Assembly (NCBI GenBank): GCA_015501605.1
Contig: JADNRZ010000001.1
Location: forward strand, 1,240,001 to 1,304,000
DNA length: 64,000 bases
DNA from: Panaeolus papilionaceus
Taxonomy: Eukaryota; Basidiomycota; Agaricomycetes; Agaricales
Direction of reading: 5' to 3'
In this document: in pieces, positions 58,721-64,000 of the stretch
Layout: every line of letters begins with the position of its first letter
Position numbering within the stretch: the first letter of the stretch is position 1
The notes under the pieces: generated by a model
The model's input: only the letters and a program-made list of their open reading frames with translations
Told to the model about the DNA's origin: nothing
Database searches by the model: none
Program-made: the position numbers and the translations under genes

Positions 58721-61087
58721 TCATTGCGTCATAGCTTCTGGACCCTGATTCTTCTTTGAATAAGCGCCCTCCTCGGTTGCCCATGCCTCCCAGAACCTCA
58801 CCGCCTGCCCCTTCTTCCAGTATCCTGGGGATGCTACTCCCTTCACAACATCTGCGGTAATGAGCACATGATAAATGTCCTGCAAAAAGGAAAGTAAGAA
58901 AACGATAGAGATGATCATTCGTATCATAAACTGACGGAGCCACTGAAAGGCCAAATAAAATCATGGATTAGTCCAGGTATAGCAACCCTCAGTGAACCCA
59001 AGACTTACGGGACTTCAAACATCGGCTCTAGTAGCAGCGTTTCCTGGTATTAGAGTAAGTAAAGGGTCGTTTGGAGCTGTGGTAGGATGTACCATAATCC
59101 CTCGTAATCCTCGAGCACCTCCGCCACGCTCATAAGCCTTCTTACATATTTCATCCAGGGCAGCACTTGTGAAGCGTATTTCGACACCCGAGTATCCAAA
59201 TAGGGCTTGGTATTGTGATATCAGCGATCCTTTGACCTCCGTCAATATTCGCCGTAAATCAGCCACAGTTAGAGGAGACAATGTCGTTATCGAAGGAAGT
59301 CGAGAGATGAATTCTGGAATGAAGCTACAAAGGGGTTGAAAAGCTGACGTCGTCCTGAAGAGGAACTCTTACCCGTATTTCACGAGATCTATAGAATATA
59401 AGTTAGACTAGAGTTGATTAATAGGTATGATCACTACTCGCCTGCTGTTTCCACGAGATCGAGGGGATTGCTGTTGACTTTTCGATTGGGCGTGAAAAAT
59501 GGAAGGACATTGTCATCAGATCTGTTAAGGGTGGCAGTGAATCCAATCGACTAGAAAACATCGCATCTGCTCAGCTAGGCCTCCTTCCAAAGCTAATTAG
59601 AAGATGAAACTCACTCCCTTGGCCACTCTCTGCTTTATGACCTTGTCTAGGCCAACAAACGCCCCACTTAGAATAAATAACACGTTCGAAGTGTCTATGT
59701 GGTATACATCGGGCTTGTCTGCAAGTCACGGTTATTTGGGGCATTTTCAGGAGGATAGAAAAGAAAGACACACTCGTGGGTGGTGCCACGTTGGGAATGC
59801 GCTGGCTATTCCTTAAATTAGGTTCTCCTATCGGAGCTGGAGGAGGTGGAGGCACAGCTCCTCCACTTTTTGCCTGGACAGTAACGACAGATCCTTCCAT
59901 CATCCTTAGCAGTGACTGCTGAACACCCTCTCCTCCGACATCCCTGGAGCCTTCGGCGCCGGAGCTGCTCTTCCTGGCGATCTTGTCAACTTCATCGATG
60001 TATACAATACCCATACTTTATACCACCGTTAGTCTAGATACGAAGGGGTTGGATATTGATGTCGCTCACCTCGCTCTTAGAGGATCATAGTTCGCTGCTT
60101 GTAGCTAGATAGAAATATTATTCACGGGTTACCAACCACCATAAAAGCGGGACTCACCAGTCGTTGAATTGCCATGTCCACATCCTCTCCGACATCTTCA
60201 AGGAAAAGTTAGTTGTCAATCGCTGCGTCCAGAGGTAAGGTCAGGCGCGACGCACATCCGGCCTGCGAATGAGGTTAGGGGTAGGGATCATTGATATGAA
60301 CCGAGTATCTACCTGAGTGAACGAAGTTGCATCGCTGACAGAAAAGGGTACATCGAGCACCTTGGCGAGGGTGCGTGCAAGGAGCGTTTTACCTAGTAAT
60401 TCGGTGTTAGAGGAGTATAATGCGGGGAGAATTTAGGCATACCAGAGCCAGTAGGTCCCCTTGCAATCAAATACCGTCGGTCAAGTACACGTTAGGGGTA
60501 TAAGGAGCCAGACATACAGAATCAATACGTTGCTCTTCTCAAAGACAGGTTGTTTATTTCGTGCATGAAGCAGCGACCTCTTGCGCAACGGACGTAGGCG
60601 AGCAGAGGACACAGACCCTACTAATTACACGACGAATCAATATCCAACGTTCCGAGCGGAATTGTGAGCACAGTAAATACCTGTACCTTCACTGCCAAAG
60701 TCCAGCTCCTCCGAATCAATTTGCCCCAAGTTTGCCCTGACACGATTATAATGATTATACACACTAATTACCGCGACAGATCAGGGATTGACATTATATG
60801 GAAAGATATCAACTTACGCTACAGAGAGGACCTTTTTCGCTTTCTCCTGACCCACAACAAATTGATTGAGATATTCTACCAGCTGATGGTCATGACAATG
60901 TGAAAATTTGTTGTTAAATCTGGAGAGAACCTCTTACCTCGCGAGGAGTCGCGATTCCGACACTCGGTACATGATGAGTGTGTTCCTGTTCTCCATAATG
61001 GTGTGACTGATCTCTGGGTTGAGTGCGTATGTATCTAACGTGTCTGATTATCTGGGATGTCGTTGTAAGAGTGTGGGATCTGTACAT
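58721..61087 (-). CDS. MCX1: Mitochondrial ClpX-type AAA+ unfoldase (Mcx1)
   Basis: Seventeen exons encode about 492 residues, including exons of only 7, 17, 7 and 16 nt. Exons: 61087-60938, 60882-60818, 60763-60681, 60617-60518, 60459-60443, 60392-60313, 60262-60256, 60195-60158, 60104-60070, 60015-59774, 59718-59615, 59550-59442, 59388-59373, 59324-59093, 59043-59009, 58942-58936, 58879-58721. Motifs are [22 protein letters not shown], Walker A GPTGSGKT (split over three exons), AGYVGEDVD, Walker [13 protein letters not shown], an [18 protein letters not shown] sensor region ([13 protein letters not shown]), an IGF motif (SIGFTATLN), [15 protein letters not shown] and [12 protein letters not shown]. 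The zinc domain of bacterial ClpX is absent. One intron has a GC donor. The start is uncertain; an upstream in-frame Met near 61168 is possible. Confidence 0.88.
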
Positions 61088-61332
61088 GAATGTCGTAAAG
61101 GGGTCTAGTTGGTGATTTGGAGAATGACAACGAACGAGTTGCGGGTCCAACCGATTCAGACAGCACATACCCAGTGCGGATTTTAGTGCTTGTCCAAATG
61201 TAGTAATCAAGCTATGGAGCCATTGCTTGCTTTTTGTCACTTCGCCCTTTAGATCAAACATTAACATCCACTTTCAGCCTACTTGCTTATTGCTTGACTC
61301 AATCATCGAGTTTAACCACACCGTCTTGACCA

Positions 61333-63858
61333 ATGCCCAAAAGATCACGCTCACCTTCGCCAGGGGACAAGTATTCCCATAAACGCGAAAGAACTCCAAC
61401 TGAACGTGACAATAGACGCTATGACAAACCCAGTTCCAGTTCGAGGCGAAGTCGTTCCCCAGACCGTGACCGGGATAGGGATAGGTACGGTGATAAAGAA
61501 AGGCACTCGCATAGGAAGAGAAGGGATCGCAGCAGAAGTAAGGAGAGAAGAAAGGACCGCAGTCGCAGTCGAAGTCGGGAGGGTGACAAGGCAAAGTAGG
61601 TTCAATGATAATTGCCCCATTTAATACGACTTACAAAATTATCAGGCGCAAGAGAGACAAGTCAGAAGAACGGAGAGCCAGAAAAGCAGAAAAGAAGAGG
61701 CTGAGGGAGGATGAGGAAGCTCGCACGGTTGCAGAGCTTAGTGTTTATAGTGCAGTTGACAACCCTTTTCATGATGTCAACCTCGGTCAGCAGTTCAACT
61801 GGCACAAAAAGAATGAAGCGGAGAAGAAAAAAGGATTGACCCTGGCAGAGGCACAGAGGAAAGATGCAATTCGGAGACAAGAGGCGAACGAGGAGCTGGA
61901 ACGACTGAAGAGACGACGTGCGGAGCGTGAGGCTGAAATGAGGTTGCGGGAGGAGGAAGAGCTACGCATGTCGAGGTTACAAGAGTCAGCTCAAATGTCA
62001 GAATGGCTGGCGAAGGACGGCGATTTCCAACTAGAGCAGGAACAGCGACGTGCAACAATTCGTATCAAGGAACACCGAGCGAAGGCTGTGGACTTCCTCG
62101 CCCTAAACCTGAAGTATGTGAACCCACCCCAGGATAAAGCTGATGGTGAGGAAGATGAAGACGAAGACGCTGGGCTCGAAATTGATCTTGACGAACCATA
62201 CAATATATTTGATGTAAGTGATTCATCTATAGTCATTGGTCGCACTTTAGCCTAACGTGCTTGTAGAACCTATCCTCTGACCAAACATTTGAGTTGCATG
62301 ATGATATCGAAAGGTACCTTGCCTTGGAAAAATCTCAGACCAACCTTGACTTCTGGACAGTAAGTGATCTTAGCTTTTTTTTCCCTTTTTGGCTCACTGC
62401 ATATTAAATGATCTTACAGAATATGATGGTAGTCTGCAAAGACCGGTTGGACCGTTTTCAATCCAACGAGCGCATTGGTATCGAGGCCACAGCAGCTGTT
62501 GAGGCAGATATCGCCACTCTACTTTCGGGGAAGACATACGACGACTTGGCAAGTCTGCAACGCAAAGTCCAAGAGAAGCTCGCCAGCCGCGAACCCATTG
62601 ACACTGACTATTGGGAAGGCCTGTTGAAGAAGCTTCTAGTGTATAAAGCAAAGGTAATTTAACACCAATAGCTGGTATAACTCGATCTCATGCACATTTA
62701 GGCTAAACTCAAAGCACTTCATGAAGTCGTCGTCAGGAACCGTTTGGAGCAACTGCGTAAGCGACAGAGGGATGAAGCCTTGCAAGCTCAAGAGGAACTT
62801 CTGGCTGGTGTCGCTAGAACGGCTTCTAGGCGAGCTGTTCCGGAAATGGTCGAAGAGCACGAACAAGTTCAAGAAGTTGTACAAGCAGAAGACATGGAAC
62901 CATATCACAGGTCCATGAGCCCTGTGCTCATCGATATCACAAAATTGCCGGTGGATGAGCGTGATATTGATATCATACTTGAAAAAGATGAGCGGCAAAG
63001 CTTGGTATGTTTTTACATACGCCGCTTTTTTGTGTGCGTGACTAACTCTTCCTTTTAGTTTCAGCAACGTCGATCCGTGGCAGCATCACGCTTCGTTCCC
63101 AAAACCGCAAAGCCTGCTGCGGCCGAAGCTCGAGAAGAGGAGGCTGCTAGTGGCGCAGATCTTGCCTCAGAGGCTTTGTACAGGGCTGAAGCTGAAAGGG
63201 AGCTTGATGAAGAGGAAGAACTCTTCAACCTTGAGGAGAATATCACAAATCCGACCACGTACAATTGGGAAGACAAATACCGACCTCGCAAACCAAGATA
63301 TTTCAATCGTGTGCACACTGGTTATGAATGGAATAAATACAACCAGACTCACTACGAGTATGTTTTCGTTCTTCGATATTGATGATCGATGCTCACGTCT
63401 GCTTAGCACGGATAACCCACCCCCTAAAGTCGTGCAGGGATATAAGGTACGTATCAGTCATTTCGTCGATGACTATCGCCTAAATTTTGTTATTTCAGTT
63501 CAATATCTTCTACCCCGACCTCATCGATAAATCCAAAGCTCCGACATACAAGATTGTCAAGGAGCCTGGTAATGATGAAACAGTGCTACTTCATTTCAGT
63601 GCTGGTCCGCCTTATGAAGATATCGCCTTCCGTATCGTAAACAGAGAATGGGAATATTCTCATAAACGGTAAGCGTGATTCGCCTTGTGTTGTCTGAAAC
63701 GCCACTGACGAGTTTCTGCAGAGGATTTAGAAGTAGCTTCGATCGTGGCTGCTTGTCCCTATGGTTCAACTTCAAGCGTAGCGTAAGTGCATCTCACACG
63801 TTATCCTAGCAATTATTGACTATTATGGGTTTACATTATTCAGTTCTACCGCAAGTAA
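61333..63858 (+). CDS. Cactin, spliceosome-associated protein
   Basis: Ten exons (61333-61595, 61646-62213, 62267-62359, 62420-62653, 62702-63004, 63059-63357, 63407-63446, 63499-63668, 63722-63782, 63844-63858) encode 681 residues. Cactin works with the spliceosome in splicing fidelity and gene silencing. The N-terminal 90 residues are Arg/Ser/Asp-rich, as in SR-like factors. The mid domain is helical (VYSAVDNPFHDVNLGQQF, WHKKNEAEKKKG). The C-terminal cactin domain has YNWEDKYRPRKPRYFNRVH, GYEWNKYNQTHYDTDNPPP, QGYKFNIFYPDLIDKSKAP, and the final FRSSFDRGCLSLWFNFKR before FYRK. The last exon has 15 nt. It is divergent from MCX1, about 245 bp between starts. Confidence 0.93.
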
Positions 63859-64000
63859 TGACGATGATTTCTGGGAAAATTATGCTCCCCGTCAACTCCA
63901 TCTCAGCAATGTATCTCTTAGACCCTTATTCAGAGGCACTAGTATAATTGATCAATATACCGAAATCGTTGTTTGGCATAGCTTCATCCGTTTACCACAT

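Overview
The window reads as nuclear DNA of a mushroom-forming basidiomycete (Agaricomycetes). Genes are packed on both strands and are rich in introns, most of them 45-80 bp with GT-AG ends and a CTAAC-like branch site. Encoded proteins are typical fungal housekeeping factors mixed with agaric-type families such as a kinase with a helical-bundle N-terminus and Gly/Ser-rich single-pass membrane proteins. All gene models were built by hand from splice signals, reading phase and protein-family knowledge; no search could be run.

Layout. 1-6078 is an accessory region: two tandem paralogous membrane-protein genes (the second has an in-frame stop) and a 5'-truncated LINE with its poly-A tail and 12-bp target-site duplications, inserted into another reading frame. 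6079-16192 holds an unrecognised low-complexity protein, TRAPP subunit Trs20, the 2-oxoglutarate dehydrogenase subunit Kgd4, proteasome alpha-1 (Scl1) and the RNA polymerase III largest subunit. 16193-17711 is decayed, apparently element-derived sequence. 17712-32545 carries CLASP/Stu1, a selenoprotein-W-like Rdx protein, Pch2/TRIP13, a PPR protein, SmG, an RGG-rich protein and Mdm10.

32546-36309 is a gene-poor block with diverged tandem repeats of about 1.2 kb. After it come a degenerate RecA-fold-like protein, an MLKL-type helical-domain kinase, Pkr1, GINS subunit Psf3, a 1782-residue GAS2/GAR-domain coiled-coil protein, a C2H2 transcription factor, Cyc2, dihydroorotase, a kinesin-8, a p24 cargo receptor, RanBP1, mitochondrial ClpX and cactin.

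How the genes relate. There is no operon-like unit and no CRISPR or tRNA gene was recognised. Many genes form divergent pairs with start codons about 200-310 bp apart (TRS20/KGD4, SCL1/RPC1, Rdx/PCH2, SmG/RGG, C2H2/CYC2, URA4/KIP3, p24/YRB1, MCX1/cactin) and must share short promoter regions. Shared biology includes microtubules (CLASP, kinesin-8, GAR protein), mitochondria (Kgd4, Mdm10, Cyc2, PPR, ClpX), chromosome maintenance (Pch2, Psf3, the RecA-like protein) and ER/Golgi traffic (Trs20, p24, Pkr1). The most unusual signals are very small exons (7, 7, 8, 16 and 17 nt) that encode catalytic motifs, three GC-AG introns, the LINE insertion footprint, and the intact but unrecognised RecA-like and kinase genes.
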